Shown: piece after piece, positions 5,506-13,949 of the stretch
Layout: the number at the start of each line of letters is the position of its first letter
How positions within the stretch are numbered: position 1 is the stretch's first letter
From: Chloroflexota bacterium
GTDB lineage: Bacteria; Chloroflexota; Dehalococcoidia; Lucifugimonadales; Australimonadaceae
Direction: 5' to 3'
NCBI GenBank assembly: GCA_022574265.1
Contig: JACZSI010000026.1
Coordinates: 1-15,592, forward strand
DNA length: 15,592 nucleotides
Notes under the pieces: generated by a model
Database searches by the model: none
What the model was told of the DNA's origin: nothing
Seen by the model: only the letters and a program-made list of their open reading frames with translations
Translations under genes and position numbers: made by a program

Positions 5506-7946
5506 TCGCGTTCGGTGGCCACCCACCACCTGGAGCCGTCGGTGGTCACCTCGATGGTGCCGTGGCGCGACGTTTCGAAGACGCGTCCCGCGACGGCAGC
5601 GCCGAGGCGCTCGAGAACGCGCGGAGACACCTGGCCAAGGGGGTTTTCCACGCCCGCGGAGACCACCGCGATCGATGCCGCGACCGCGCGGAGGAACGCC
5701 GCGGCGCTCGCGCGATCGCTGCCGTGGTGCCCGAGCTTGAGGACGCCGGCGGTGAGCTCGGCTCCGCGGTCCACCATCAGCCGCTCGCCGTCTGCGTAGA
5801 GGTCGCCGGTGAAGAGCAACGCCGCGTCCCCGATCCGAACGCGGAGCACGAGCCCGTTGTTGTCGAGGTCGGAGGCCGTCCCCACGAGCGGCGGAGACGG
5901 CGGGTTCAGCACCTCCACCGTGACGCCGTCGGTGAAGGTCACGGTCATGCCTTCGCCGCCCTCGTGGACGCTCACGTCCAGCGTGTCAAGCTCGCGCCGC
6001 CATGCGTCGTCCTCGCCCGCCACGACGGGCGGGACGACGAGCCGCTCGATGCGTCCGCGCCGGGCCAGCTCCAGCAGACCGCCCATGTGGTCGCGGTGCG
6101 GGTGCGTGAGGAACGCGACGTCGATGCGCCGGCGGCCGGGGCCCAGCGCCGCGTCGAGCAGCGCTATCGTGACCCGCGGGTCCGCGCCGCCGTCGATAAG
6201 CACAACGGCCCCATCCGGCGTCGTGATCAGCGTCGCATCTCCCTGCCCCACGTCCACGAAGGAGACGTGCAGCAGGCCGTCGGGGCGCGACGCGACCCCG
6301 AGCCACAGCATCCCGGCAAGCACCGCGAGCACGGCGACGACGGCCCAGGACTCGACCCGCCGCGACGGGCCGCGCCAGAGAGCAGCGGCGAGGCCGCGCG
6401 CGGCCTCGGTCCACCGGCCCCGGTTGAGCACGGCCAGGACCGCGAACATCACGGCGTAGGACGCCCACGCCCACCCCGCCGTGACGAAGCCGGCCTGCAC
6501 GACGCTCCCCGGCACGCGGCTGACGACGGCCGCGTCGAGCACGATCAGGCCGCCCGCCGCGGCCACCACCAGACCGGTGGCATCGGCCAGCAGTGGCGCG
6601 AAGGAGCTGACCAGGGCGGTGACGACGCCCGCCACGAGCAGCAACGGCAGCACGGGGAGGGCGATGAGCGTCGCCGGGATGCCGAGCAGCGGCACCTGAC
6701 CGAAGTTGAGCGCCACCAGCGGCAGCGAGCCGGTCACGGCGCCCGCCGAGACGATGACGCCACCGGCCACCGCCCTCCCCAAGCGCACGCCGAGGGCGCG
6801 CATCCCGCGCTCGGCGGGGCGCACCGAGGGCAGTCGTTCCTGCGCCCTCCGCCAGAGCGGCAGGCCGATGACCAAGACGCCCAGCATCGCGGTGAAGCTG
6901 AGCTGGAAGGAGCGATCCCACAGCGCCGCCGGGTCCCATGCGAGCAGCACGAGGGCGGCGAGCCCCAGCGCGTTGAGCGGCGCGGTCAGGCGCCCGGCAG
7001 CCAGCGCGAGCAGGTACGCCGAGCCCATCGCTCCCGCGCGGACGGCGGACGGGGGCGCCCCGGCGAGCGCGACGTAGACCCACAGCAAGACGATGGGCGC
7101 GATCAGGTAGAGCCCTCGTCGACGGCCGAAGACGGAGGCCGAGGCGAGCAGCGACAGGCCGAGGACCACGCCCACGTGCATCCCGGAGACGGCGAGGAGG
7201 TGGGCCAGGCCGGCGTCGCGGAACTCCTGCGACACGCGGGGAGGCACCGAGCCGCGCATGCCAAGCACCAGCGCGCGCGTGAGCGCGGCCTGCGGCTCCG
7301 GCACGTGGCGCGCGATGGCGTCCGCGAGCTTGGTGCGGACCGCATGGACGGCACCGAGCACGCCTCCTCCGTCCGCGGCCTCGACCGCGACCACGGATCC
7401 ACGGCTCAGCTCGGACCCGATCCCACGCGCCGCGAGGTGCTCCCGGTAGTCGAACCCGTCGATCGCCTGCGGGGCATCGAGCACCCCGCGCACCGTTACC
7501 AGGTCGCCGTGGGCAAGGAAGGGATGGCCGCGGCCCTCGACCGGGTCGATGTCCGCGTCGGCCCACACCCGCACCGCCCCGGCGGACGGCCGCCAGGTGC
7601 CTCTCCCCCGCACGGCTTCGGCTTCGAGCCGGAACCGGACCCGTGTCCCGACGAGCTCAGCGACGCCGTTGAGCGTCCCCCGGAGCTCGACCTCCTCGCC
7701 GTGGAAGCGCTCCAGCGCGTCGAACTCCGGTGGCTCCAGCAGGCCGGGGCCTCCAAGCAGGACGCCGAGGAGCGCGCCGGCGGCCATCAGCAGCGGCAGG
7801 CCGACGCGGACCCCGGCCGATCGCGCCAGCGCCCAACCACCGCCCGCGGCCCCAAGCAGCAGCAGGAGCGCCAGCGGCGGCGGCGCCCAGACCGACCCGG
7901 CGAAGAGGCCGAGGACGACGCCGAGCGCGAGCCATGCCAGCGGCAC
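5502..7946 (-). CDS. comEC: ComEC/Rec2 DNA-uptake channel with metallo-beta-lactamase domain
   Basis: An 814-residue membrane protein with the full ComEC layout: N-terminal hydrophobic segments and a DUF4131-like region, the central Competence domain with many membrane helices ('LLAVSGMHVGVVLGLSLL', 'SAVRAGAMGSAYLLAL'), and a C-terminal metallo-beta-lactamase-like domain from about residue 560. That domain shows 'VDVGQGDATLI' near 564-574, the HxHxDH metal motif at 615-620 (H615, H617, D619, H620), 'LLFTGDL' and 'LKLGHHGSD'. In transformable bacteria ComEC carries single-stranded DNA across the inner membrane. The MBL part may degrade the second strand. The start is GTG 7946, six bases after the comEA stop, so the two are co-transcribed. 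All domains are present and no motif is broken. Confidence 0.95.
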   Translation of the reverse strand: MPLAWLALGVVLGLFAGSVWAPPPLALLLLLGAAGGGWALARSAGVRVGLPLLMAAGALLGVLLGGPGLLEPPEFDALERFHGEEVELRGTLNGVAELVGTRVRFRLEAEAVRGRGTWRPSAGAVRVWADADIDPVEGRGHPFLAHGDLVTVRGVLDAPQAIDGFDYREHLAARGIGSELSRGSVVAVEAADGGGVLGAVHAVRTKLADAIARHVPEPQAALTRALVLGMRGSVPPRVSQEFRDAGLAHLLAVSGMHVGVVLGLSLLASASVFGRRRGLYLIAPIVLLWVYVALAGAPPSAVRAGAMGSAYLLALAAGRLTAPLNALGLAALVLLAWDPAALWDRSFQLSFTAMLGVLVIGLPLWRRAQERLPSVRPAERGMRALGVRLGRAVAGGVIVSAGAVTGSLPLVALNFGQVPLLGIPATLIALPVLPLLLVAGVVTALVSSFAPLLADATGLVVAAAGGLIVLDAAVVSRVPGSVVQAGFVTAGWAWASYAVMFAVLAVLNRGRWTEAARGLAAALWRGPSRRVESWAVVAVLAVLAGMLWLGVASRPDGLLHVSFVDVGQGDATLITTPDGAVVLIDGGADPRVTIALLDAALGPGRRRIDVAFLTHPHRDHMGGLLELARRGRIERLVVPPVVAGEDDAWRRELDTLDVSVHEGGEGMTVTFTDGVTVEVLNPPSPPLVGTASDLDNNGLVLRVRIGDAALLFTGDLYADGERLMVDRGAELTAGVLKLGHHGSDRASAAAFLRAVAASIAVVSAGVENPLGQVSPRVLERLGAAVAGRVFETSRHGTIEVTTDGSRWWVATERD

Positions 7947-7952
7947 GACCGG

Positions 7953-8330
7953 TCACTCCCCGGCCGTGATGAGCGGCCGGAGCCGCTCGTACGTGGCCGC
8001 GCCGATGCCGCGGACCCCCAGGAGCTGGTCGACGCGGACGAACGGGCCGTTGGCCTCGCGGTGGGCGACGATGCGCTCCGAAAGGACCGGGCCGATGCCC
8101 GGCAGCGCCTCGGCCAGCTCGAGGGCCGAGGCGGCGTTGATGTCGATGAGCCCCTCGGCGTCGCCGGCGAGGGCCCCGCCCGCCTCACGCGCCAAACCCG
8201 GCGCGTCCCCCGGGACCGTTATCTCGATCCCCGGTGCGCCACGCGGCATGGCGATGAGCCACGCCGCACCTGCAACAGCCGCCAGCGTCAAGAGCACCAG
8301 CGACGTCCGATAGACCGGCCGCTGGAACAT
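7953..8330 (-). CDS. comEA: ComEA-type helix-hairpin-helix DNA-binding protein
   Basis: A 125-residue protein with an N-terminal membrane anchor at about 8-28 and a C-terminal double helix-hairpin-helix. The latter starts 'IDINAASALELAEALPGIG' (62-80), continues 'IVAHREANGPF' and ends with the second hairpin 'LLGVRGIGAATYERLRPLI'. ComEA binds incoming double-stranded DNA outside the membrane and passes it to ComEC. The linker (34-60) is shorter than the usual SLBB domain and keeps only a faint trace of it ('EITVPGDAPGLAREAGG'), so this is a compact form. ATG 8330 has GGAGG just upstream. comEC begins 6 bases after the stop. The family is very sure from the motif and the neighbour. Confidence 0.93.
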   Translation of the reverse strand: MFQRPVYRTSLVLLTLAAVAGAAWLIAMPRGAPGIEITVPGDAPGLAREAGGALAGDAEGLIDINAASALELAEALPGIGPVLSERIVAHREANGPFVRVDQLLGVRGIGAATYERLRPLITAGE

Positions 8331-8397
8331 GTCCTCCCCCAGGGGCGCGGCGACCCTACCACACGCCCCGGCGGCACGGAACGACGGGACCCGGAAG

Positions 8398-9699
8398 CTA
8401 GGCGGGCGGGGCAGCGCTGAGCCGGCGCGCGAGGCGGGCGGGAGATGCCATCAGCAGCGTCAGCGGAAGCGCGAGCCCGCTTATCCCCACAAGCGCCCAG
8501 ATGGCCATGCGATAGCTGCCGCTCACATCGAACACGATGCCCATGAACAGCGGGCCGAACACACCGGCGGCCACCGCGCCCCCCTGAAGCAGCCCCACCA
8601 CGGAGCCGATGGAGCGCGTGCCGAACATGACGCTGCCCAGGACCCCCCGCAGCGGGATGATGCTCCCCAAGCCGATCCCGAACAGCGTGACGAACGGCAG
8701 CGCGCCCAGGACGGAGCGGACGTCGACCAGCTGGAGATAGACGAACGCGAGTCCCATCATCGCCGCGACGCCGGCGAGGAGGTAGCGGTAGTCGCTCCGG
8801 TCCAGCAGGTACCCGCTGCCGATGCGGCCGATGCCGCTGATGACGAACACCAACGTCAGCGAGACCGCCGCGCCCTGAGGCGAGAGTCCCAGGTCCTGGA
8901 CGAAGTAGGGGATGTGGTGCACCTGGAAGGCGGAGTTCACGGCGAACATGGCACCGAGATACCCCATCAGCAGCCAGAAGTCCTTCGTGCGCACGACGTC
9001 GTGCAGCCGGAGTCCGGGGTCCTGCGTCCGGCTCGCGGCCGTGCCCGACAACGGCGGCTCGCCGCTCGGCGGAGGGTCGCCGTCGGGGCGGAGCCCATAG
9101 GCCTCGGGGCGCTCGCGCGCGACGGCGCTGATCAGCGAGAGGAGGACGAGCGTGATGATCCCCCAGCCCACCAAGACGGCCCGCCAGCCGTACGTCTCCT
9201 CGAGGGAGGTGTTCAGGATGACGAACGGCGAGCCGAAGATCGGGCCGAGGACGGCGACGCCCATGGCGATGCCCCGCTTGCGGCGGAACCAGCGCGCGAG
9301 GATGACCGGCCACGTGACGGCGTGGCTGGCTCCCGAGGCGCCCAGCGAGACGACGACGAACGAGGCGAAGAACGTGACGATGCCGTTCGAGAGCCCGAGG
9401 CCGATCAGGCCGGCCGAGACCAAGACGGCGCTCACCAGTAGGATCAGACGGGGGCTGAGCCGGTCCAGGAGGAACCCGACCGCTGGGCTGACGATGCCCG
9501 ACTCGAGCTGGCGCAGCGACATGGCCGCGGAGATGACCGATCGGTTCCAGCCGAAGTGGCGCTCGATGGGGAGGAACAGGGCGCTGAAGCCCTGGAAGTA
9601 GGCCGCGGAGAGCAGTGCGTTGGTGAGCACGCTCCCGGCGACGATGTACCAGCCGAAGAAGAAGCGCGGTCGGCGGGCCGTGGAAGTGGGGTCGGCCAA
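8398..9699 (-). CDS. MFS transporter, monocarboxylate/oxalate-formate carrier type
   Basis: A 433-residue major-facilitator protein with about 12 hydrophobic helices. The N-terminal 'FFFGWYIVAGSVLTNALLSAAYFQGFSALFLPI' and the loop 'FGWNRSVISAAMSLRQLESGIVSPAVGFLLDRLSPR' match the MCT/OFA-like branch that carries monocarboxylates or small organic anions. The central loop after helix 6 is hydrophilic (about 190-225). The start is TTG 9699, chosen because AGGAG lies 7 bases upstream and the family's first helix begins about 10 residues later; no nearby ATG fits. It lies 67 bases upstream of comEA on the same strand and could be co-transcribed, but the functions look unrelated. The substrate cannot be read from the sequence. 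Confidence 0.88.
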   Translation of the reverse strand: MADPTSTARRPRFFFGWYIVAGSVLTNALLSAAYFQGFSALFLPIERHFGWNRSVISAAMSLRQLESGIVSPAVGFLLDRLSPRLILLVSAVLVSAGLIGLGLSNGIVTFFASFVVVSLGASGASHAVTWPVILARWFRRKRGIAMGVAVLGPIFGSPFVILNTSLEETYGWRAVLVGWGIITLVLLSLISAVARERPEAYGLRPDGDPPPSGEPPLSGTAASRTQDPGLRLHDVVRTKDFWLLMGYLGAMFAVNSAFQVHHIPYFVQDLGLSPQGAAVSLTLVFVISGIGRIGSGYLLDRSDYRYLLAGVAAMMGLAFVYLQLVDVRSVLGALPFVTLFGIGLGSIIPLRGVLGSVMFGTRSIGSVVGLLQGGAVAAGVFGPLFMGIVFDVSGSYRMAIWALVGISGLALPLTLLMASPARLARRLSAAPPA

Positions 9700-9777
9700 G
9701 CGGGGCTCCTGACGGCGGGGCTGTTGGGGAGCGCAGCAATGCTATGCGACGCGGCCACGCGGCGGAAGCTCCGGCGT

Positions 9778-9807
9778 TTGCGGGCAGCCGCGCTCATCGG
9801 CAAGAAT
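9778..9807 (+). promoter_or_regulatory. Weak promoter candidate for the PPOX-class gene
   Basis: The region between the two divergent genes (9700-9851) contains TTGCGG (9778-9783), an 18-base spacer and AAGAAT (9802-9807). The match to sigma-70 consensus is poor, but this is the least GC-rich spot before the gene. Apart from this and the ribosome binding site I see nothing definite in the gap. Confidence 0.25.
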
Positions 9808-9851
9808 AGCGCGACGCACCTTCCACTACCGCAAGCACCAGGAGGCCTCGC

Positions 9852-10277
9852 ATGGCAAACATCGACGACATCACGCCAGCGCTCGCGCAGCAGAACACGG
9901 TCGTCTTCACGACCTACCGCCGCGACGGCATGCCCCAGCAGAGCCTGGTCTCGGCGGGACGCTTCGAGGACGGCTTCGCGTTCACGACCCGCATGCGGAA
10001 CGCCAAGTACCTCAACCTGCGGCGCGACCCGCGCTGCGCGATGATGCTGATCGGGGCCGGCTACCGGGGGTACGCCGTGCTCGACGGCGAGGCCGACGTG
10101 CGCAGCCCGGAGACCGCGGAGCCCGATCAGCTGCGCCTGGACCTGCGCGCGGTCTACCAGGCGGCGGCCGGCCGCGAGCACCCGGACTGGGCCGAGTACG
10201 ACGCGGCGATGGCCGAGCAGGGGCGCGCCGTGATCCTGCTGCGCCCGGCCCGCATCGTCGCGCAGGGGCTTGGGTAG
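9852..10277 (+). CDS. PPOX-class split-barrel protein (F420- or flavin-dependent oxidoreductase type)
   Basis: A 141-residue protein of the pyridoxamine-5'-phosphate-oxidase-like split beta-barrel superfamily. It begins with the usual short helix, 'LAQQNTVVFTTYRRDGMPQQSLV', followed by 'GFAFTTRMRNAKYLNLRRDPRCAMML' and 'YAVLDGEADV', matching the barrel strands and the K-x-x-N-L-x-R-D-P turn of the F420/FMN-binding subgroup. Known relatives reduce or oxidise small substrates with F420H2 or flavin, or bind heme; the substrate is unknown here. ATG 9852 has a strong AGGAGG (9840-9845) six bases upstream. It is divergent from the MFS gene and convergent with the HtrA-type protease gene. The superfamily is sure; the cofactor is a guess. 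Confidence 0.85.
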   Translation: MANIDDITPALAQQNTVVFTTYRRDGMPQQSLVSAGRFEDGFAFTTRMRNAKYLNLRRDPRCAMMLIGAGYRGYAVLDGEADVRSPETAEPDQLRLDLRAVYQAAAGREHPDWAEYDAAMAEQGRAVILLRPARIVAQGLG

Positions 10278-10281
10278 CCCG

Positions 10282-10303
10282 GCGCTAGCCCATGGCCTGG
10301 CGC
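10282..10303. terminator. Hairpin between convergent genes, possible two-way terminator
   Basis: The 25-base gap between the PPOX-class gene and the protease gene holds an imperfect inverted repeat: 10282-10288 pairs with 10297-10303 (one G-T wobble), and 10289-10290 pairs with 10294-10295 past a one-base bulge, closing on CAT. The same bases include a direct repeat GGCGCTAG (10281-10288 and 10299-10306). No T-run is present, so the termination role is tentative. Confidence 0.4.
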
Positions 10304-11472
10304 TAGAAACTCACCTCTTCGAGCACCATCTCGAACGTCAGCCGCTCGCCCCGGCGGTCCACGGTGACCGAGACGGTGTCGCCGAGGCGGTAGTCGGTGA
10401 GGAAGCGGCTCACGAGCTCGGCGGTCGAGGCGACCGGCGTGCCGTCGACGGCCACGATGACGTCGTCGACCGCTATGCCGGCACGCTCGGCCGGCGCGCC
10501 TGCCACGAGGCCCAGCACCAAGACGCCTTCGTCGACGGCGAGGTCGCGCTCGGCGGCGAGGATCGGCGTCACGTCCGCGATGCTCACGCCGAGGCGCGGC
10601 CGGATCATCCGGCCGTTCTCGATGAGCTGGGCCGAGACCGGCGCGGCGGTACGCATGCTGATGGCGAAGCCGATCCCCTCGGCCTCCTGGCCGCTGCTGA
10701 GCCGGCCGCGGATGATCGCGGTGTTGATGCCGATCACCTCGCCCTGGAGGTTGAGCAGCGGGCCGCCGCTGTTGCCGGGGTTGATGACGGCGTCGGTCTG
10801 CACGAGGTCGCGGAGCTGCACGTCTCCGTCGAGGGTCAGCGAGCGGCCCTTCGCGCTGACGACGCCCACGGTGACCGACCCGGCGAAGCCAAGCGGGCTG
10901 CCGATGGCGATGACCCACTCGCCGATACGCATGGCTTCGGTATCGCCGAGCGTCAGCACGACGAAGTCGGCCACGAGGTCACGGTCGACCTTGAGCACCG
11001 CGAGGTCGGTCTCGGGGTCCGTGCCGACGACCTCGGCGGGGATACGCTCCCGGTTGGCCAGCGCGACCTCGATGCTGGTCGCGTCCTCGACGACGTGGTT
11101 GTTGGTCAGCAGGTAGCCCCTGTCGTCGAAGAAGAAGCCGGAGCCCTGCGCCGAGCGGCGGCTGGTCCGCCCGAAACGGTCGGTCGTCTCGATCTCGACC
11201 AGCACCTGCACGACGGCGGGCATGACCCGCTCGACGACGCTCGCGACGTCCGGGAGCCCCGCCTGCACGACCACCGGGACGTTGGGCGAGGGCGGCGGGC
11301 CACCGTTTCCGTCCCCGTCGCTCGCGCCTGCCACCGGCTGCGCCGCGACCGCCGTGGGCGTCGGGCTCGCCGTCGGCGTGGCGGTCGGCGTGGCGGTGCA
11401 TGCCACCAGCATCAGCGCTAGCGCGAGCGCAACGGCAATCAGCTTTTTCGGCTTGTTCGACATCGTATGCAC
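10303..11472 (-). CDS. HtrA/DegP-type serine protease with PDZ domain, predicted lipoprotein
   Basis: A 389-residue trypsin-like protease. The N-terminus has a basic start, a hydrophobic stretch and the lipobox 'LVAC' with Cys25, so it is probably lipid-anchored on the outer face of the membrane. A Thr/Pro-rich linker (about 27-42) and a Gly/Pro-rich stretch follow. The protease domain carries the triad His126 ('TNNHVV'), Asp156 ('ETDLAVL') and Ser235 ('GNSGGP'). One PDZ domain spans about 290-388 ('RPRLGVSI', 'GAPAERAGI', 'DVIVAVDGTPV'). Family members degrade or refold damaged envelope proteins. I chose GTG 11472 because GGAG lies 6 bases upstream; ATG 11463, three codons in, is the alternative and leaves the signal intact. 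It lies downstream of rph and may have its own promoter in the gap. Confidence 0.93.
   Translation of the reverse strand: MHTMSNKPKKLIAVALALALMLVACTATPTATPTASPTPTAVAAQPVAGASDGDGNGGPPPSPNVPVVVQAGLPDVASVVERVMPAVVQVLVEIETTDRFGRTSRRSAQGSGFFFDDRGYLLTNNHVVEDATSIEVALANRERIPAEVVGTDPETDLAVLKVDRDLVADFVVLTLGDTEAMRIGEWVIAIGSPLGFAGSVTVGVVSAKGRSLTLDGDVQLRDLVQTDAVINPGNSGGPLLNLQGEVIGINTAIIRGRLSSGQEAEGIGFAISMRTAAPVSAQLIENGRMIRPRLGVSIADVTPILAAERDLAVDEGVLVLGLVAGAPAERAGIAVDDVIVAVDGTPVASTAELVSRFLTDYRLGDTVSVTVDRRGERLTFEMVLEEVSF
11372..11397. repeat. 12-bp tandem repeat inside the protease linker
   Basis: GTCGGCGTGGCG is repeated exactly twice in tandem (11372-11383 and 11384-11395) with the first two bases of a third copy. 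The unit is four codons long and encodes the Thr-Pro-Thr-Ala linker units of the HtrA-type lipoprotein. Gain or loss of a unit by slippage would change linker length without breaking the frame. Confidence 0.7.
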
Positions 11473-11535
11473 TACGAACTCCACGCGCGCTCCGGATGCA
11501 TGGGGCAGCACGCCGCTGGAGACCGCCTCACTCCG

Positions 11536-11564
11536 TAGATACGGTGCAGCGGGCGGACCGTCAG
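11536..11564 (-). promoter_or_regulatory. Possible promoter of the HtrA-type gene
   Basis: On the minus strand CTGACG (11559-11564) is followed by a 17-base spacer and TATCTA (11536-11541). The -35 part overlaps the rph stop codon. The match is moderate and the -10 lies about 60 bases before the start codon. Read-through from rph is an equally good explanation for expression. Confidence 0.3.
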
Positions 11565-12286
11565 GCGCGCTGGAACTCCGCGATCACTGCTTTCTGGATC
11601 TCGGCGAGCCGGCCGATGCCCGACTCCGCCACCGCCAACATCTGCTCCATGGCCGCCTTGGAGAACGGCTTGTCCTCTCCCGTCCCCTGCACCTCGACGT
11701 ACTCCCCGGCGTCGGTCATCACCACGTTGAAGTCGACCTGGGCGCGGTAGTCCTCCTCGTAGCAGAGGTCGAGCATGACCTCGCCACCGACGACGCCGAC
11801 GCTGGTCGCCGCGACCGCGCTGTTGAGCGGAACGTGGTGCAAGACACCCTTGCGCACCATGTCGAGCAGCGCCTGGTACAGCGCGACGTACGCCCCGGTG
11901 ATGGCCGCGGTCCTCGTGCCGCCGTCGGCCTGGAGCACGTCGCAGTCGAGCGTGATCGTCCGCTCGCCGACCTTGCTGAGGTCGGCGATGGCCCGCAGCG
12001 AACGGCCGATCAGCCGCTGTATCTCCATCGTGCGGCCGCCGGTGGCGCTCCGTTCGCGCGCCGTCCGCGACAGCGTCGAGCGCGGCAGCATGCCGTACTC
12101 GGCGGTGATCCAGCCCTTGCCCTGACCGCGCAGGAAGGGCGGGACGCGCTCCTCCACGCTCGCGGAGCAGACCACCCGCGTCTTTCCAACCTCGACGAGC
12201 ACCGACCCTTCGGCGAACTCCTGGAAGCCGGGAGTGATCGTCGTGGGGCGGAGCTCGTCGTTGGCCCTGCCGTCGATACGCGCCAT
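11561..12286 (-). CDS. rph: Ribonuclease PH
   Basis: A 241-residue phosphorolytic 3'-5' exoribonuclease, the usual RNase PH length. It opens with '[19 protein letters not shown]' and shows '[26 protein letters not shown]', the phosphate-binding 'ATGGRT' (Arg85), '[18 protein letters not shown]' (120-136) and '[20 protein letters not shown]' with the likely catalytic Asp179 and Asp185. It trims tRNA 3' ends by phosphorolysis as a hexamer in the cytoplasm. ATG 12286 has AGGAG five bases upstream, and upstream in-frame sequence is not conserved. A -10-like TATACT (12314-12319) lies about 28 bases before the start. The often-linked XTP/dITP diphosphatase gene is not adjacent; the HtrA-type protease gene follows instead. 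Confidence 0.97.
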   Translation of the reverse strand: MARIDGRANDELRPTTITPGFQEFAEGSVLVEVGKTRVVCSASVEERVPPFLRGQGKGWITAEYGMLPRSTLSRTARERSATGGRTMEIQRLIGRSLRAIADLSKVGERTITLDCDVLQADGGTRTAAITGAYVALYQALLDMVRKGVLHHVPLNSAVAATSVGVVGGEVMLDLCYEEDYRAQVDFNVVMTDAGEYVEVQGTGEDKPFSKAAMEQMLAVAESGIGRLAEIQKAVIAEFQRA

Positions 12287-12313
12287 GGATCTCCTCGATG
12301 GGGGGACCGGCCC

Positions 12314-12319
12314 AGTATA
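12314..12319 (-). promoter_or_regulatory. -10 element likely serving rph
   Basis: TATACT on the minus strand lies in the 49-base gap between the thiamine-diphosphate enzyme gene and rph. Transcription would begin near 12307, about 20 bases before the start codon, leaving just enough leader for the AGGAG. I found no clear -35 at the expected distance, so strength is uncertain. It suggests rph is not only read from the upstream cluster. Confidence 0.4.
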
Positions 12320-12335
12320 GCAACGAGGAGGCCGC

Positions 12336-13933
12336 CTACTGGTCGAACACGGTCTCCGAGTAGGGACCCACGTCGATGAACGCCTCAATCACGCTGGGGC
12401 CGTCCAAGCCGAGCGCCCACGCCAGAGCGCTGCGCAGCGCCCCCTCGTCGCGCGCGGCCCGCACCGGCACGCCGAAGTAGTGCGCCGGCGGCTCCGCCTG
12501 CTCGCCCAAGACCGCGCCCGAGGAGCCGTACCCGAGGCGCTCCTGCTTCACCTTCATGAGCCCCAGCCAGCCGTCGTTGAGCACGACGGTCGGGACGGCC
12601 AAGCCGAGCCGGGCGGCCGTCGCGAGCTCGCCGACCGTCATCTGGAAGCAGCCGTCGCCGACGAGCGCGAGCACCGTGCGGCCGGGGTGCGCGAGCTTGG
12701 CCGCGTACGCCGCCGGCATGCCGTAGCCCATCGACGACCAGCCGTTGGTCGAGACCGCGGTGTGCGGGAGGTCCGTCGACCACTGCGTCGCGATCTGGTG
12801 CGTGTGCGCGCCGACGTCGTAGGCCAAGATGGCGTCGGCCGGCAGCACGTCGCGGAGCACGTCGATGACGTGGTACGCGGCCATGCCCGCGCTCTTCGGA
12901 CGGAGCGCCGCCGCCAGCGCCGTTCGGTGCGCGTTCCAGGCGTCGGGGTCCCATCGGTTCTCGACCGGCTCCAGCTCCGCGAGCGCCGCGAGCGTCCCAT
13001 CGAGGCCGCCCACGCCCTCGTACACGACGTTCGCGTCGGTGCCCGGCTGCACCGGCTCGGTGCTGAGGTGCGCTACCGGCGTGCGGCCCGCCCACTCCTC
13101 GTAGTCGATCTCGACCGGGTCGAAGCCGACGGCCAGCAGCAGGTCGGCCTCCTCGATCATGCGCTGGACGTCGGTGCGGCGCGCGCGGCCCATGACGCCG
13201 AGGCACGCCGGGTGGCTTTCGGGCAAGAACCCCTTGGCGTGCATCGTGGTGACGAACGGGAGGCGTTGCGTCTCGATGAAGCGCAGGAGCTGGTCGCGGG
13301 CGGCGGACCGCGTGAACGTCAGCCCGGTGACGACGAGCGGCCGCCGGCTTGCCTCCAACAGCCGTCGGACCTCCTCGGCAACGCCGGCCGGCGCCGGGTC
13401 CGGCGCGAGCTTCGGCGCTGCCTCGATCGGCCGCTCGCTCGCCTCGGCCACGCCCACGTCCTCGGGCAGCTCCAGGTGGACGGGGCCCGGCGGCTCCGCG
13501 AGCGCGAGTGCGAGGGCCCGCGCGAGCACGTCGGCGACGTGCCCCTCCTCGAAGCGGTACGAAGCCTTGGTCAGCGGTGCGAACAGCGCCTGGTGGTCGA
13601 TGAGCATCTGCGTGCGGCGGCCGAGCTGGTCGCGTAGGTGCAGGTGATGGCGAGGACGGGCGAGCGGTCGAGCCACGCGCCGCCCACGCCCGTCGCCAGG
13701 TTCGTCGCCCCCGGGCCGAGCGTCGAGACGCAGACGCCGGGCACGCCGGTGAGCCGTCCGGTGGCCTCGGCCATGAACCCGGCCGACGTCTCGCTGGCGG
13801 TCAGCACGTAGGCGACGCTCGCGCTCTGGCGGAGCGCCTCGATGAGCGGCAGCACGGGACCGCTGGGCACGCCGAAGACCCAGCGCACGCCTGCGCGCTC
13901 GAGCATGCGGACGATGAGCTCGACGTTGTTCAA
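12336..13933 (-). pseudogene. Thiamine-diphosphate-dependent enzyme (acetolactate synthase superfamily), apparent frameshift
   Basis: The gene is split over two frames. The first piece (TTG 13933 to about 13628) encodes the N-terminal pyrimidine domain with catalytic Glu48 in 'TASETSAGFMAEATGR' and 'LGPGATNLATGV'. The second (about 13628 to 12336) continues at 'QLGRRTQMLIDHQALFAPLTK' through the middle domain to the C-terminal ThDP motif 'GDGCFQ...VVLNDG'. One added base at 13628-13629 (GG to GGG on the plus strand) gives a continuous protein of about 532 residues reading 'VLAITCTYATQLGRRTQM', which is normal for the family. So it is either a sequencing error or a recent mutation; both halves are otherwise intact. 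TTG 13933 is weakly supported. It may act on pyruvate-like 2-oxo acids; the substrate is unknown. It lies 16 bases after the nadX-like gene in an apparent operon. Confidence 0.85.
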
Positions 13934-13949
13934 CGCCTGCTCGACCTGC

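Noticed and set aside
5433..8420. A 995-codon plus-strand open frame opposite comEC and comEA
   Set aside because: The translation is a low-complexity run of Arg, His, Asp, Gln and Gly with no domain, as expected for the antisense of a GC-rich gene. The minus strand carries clear ComEC and ComEA motifs.
12336..13676. The downstream piece of the thiamine-diphosphate gene as a complete independent gene
   Set aside because: Its N-terminus would start inside the conserved region and lack the catalytic glutamate domain, which lies in the adjoining frame. The two pieces join within a few codons of conserved sequence.
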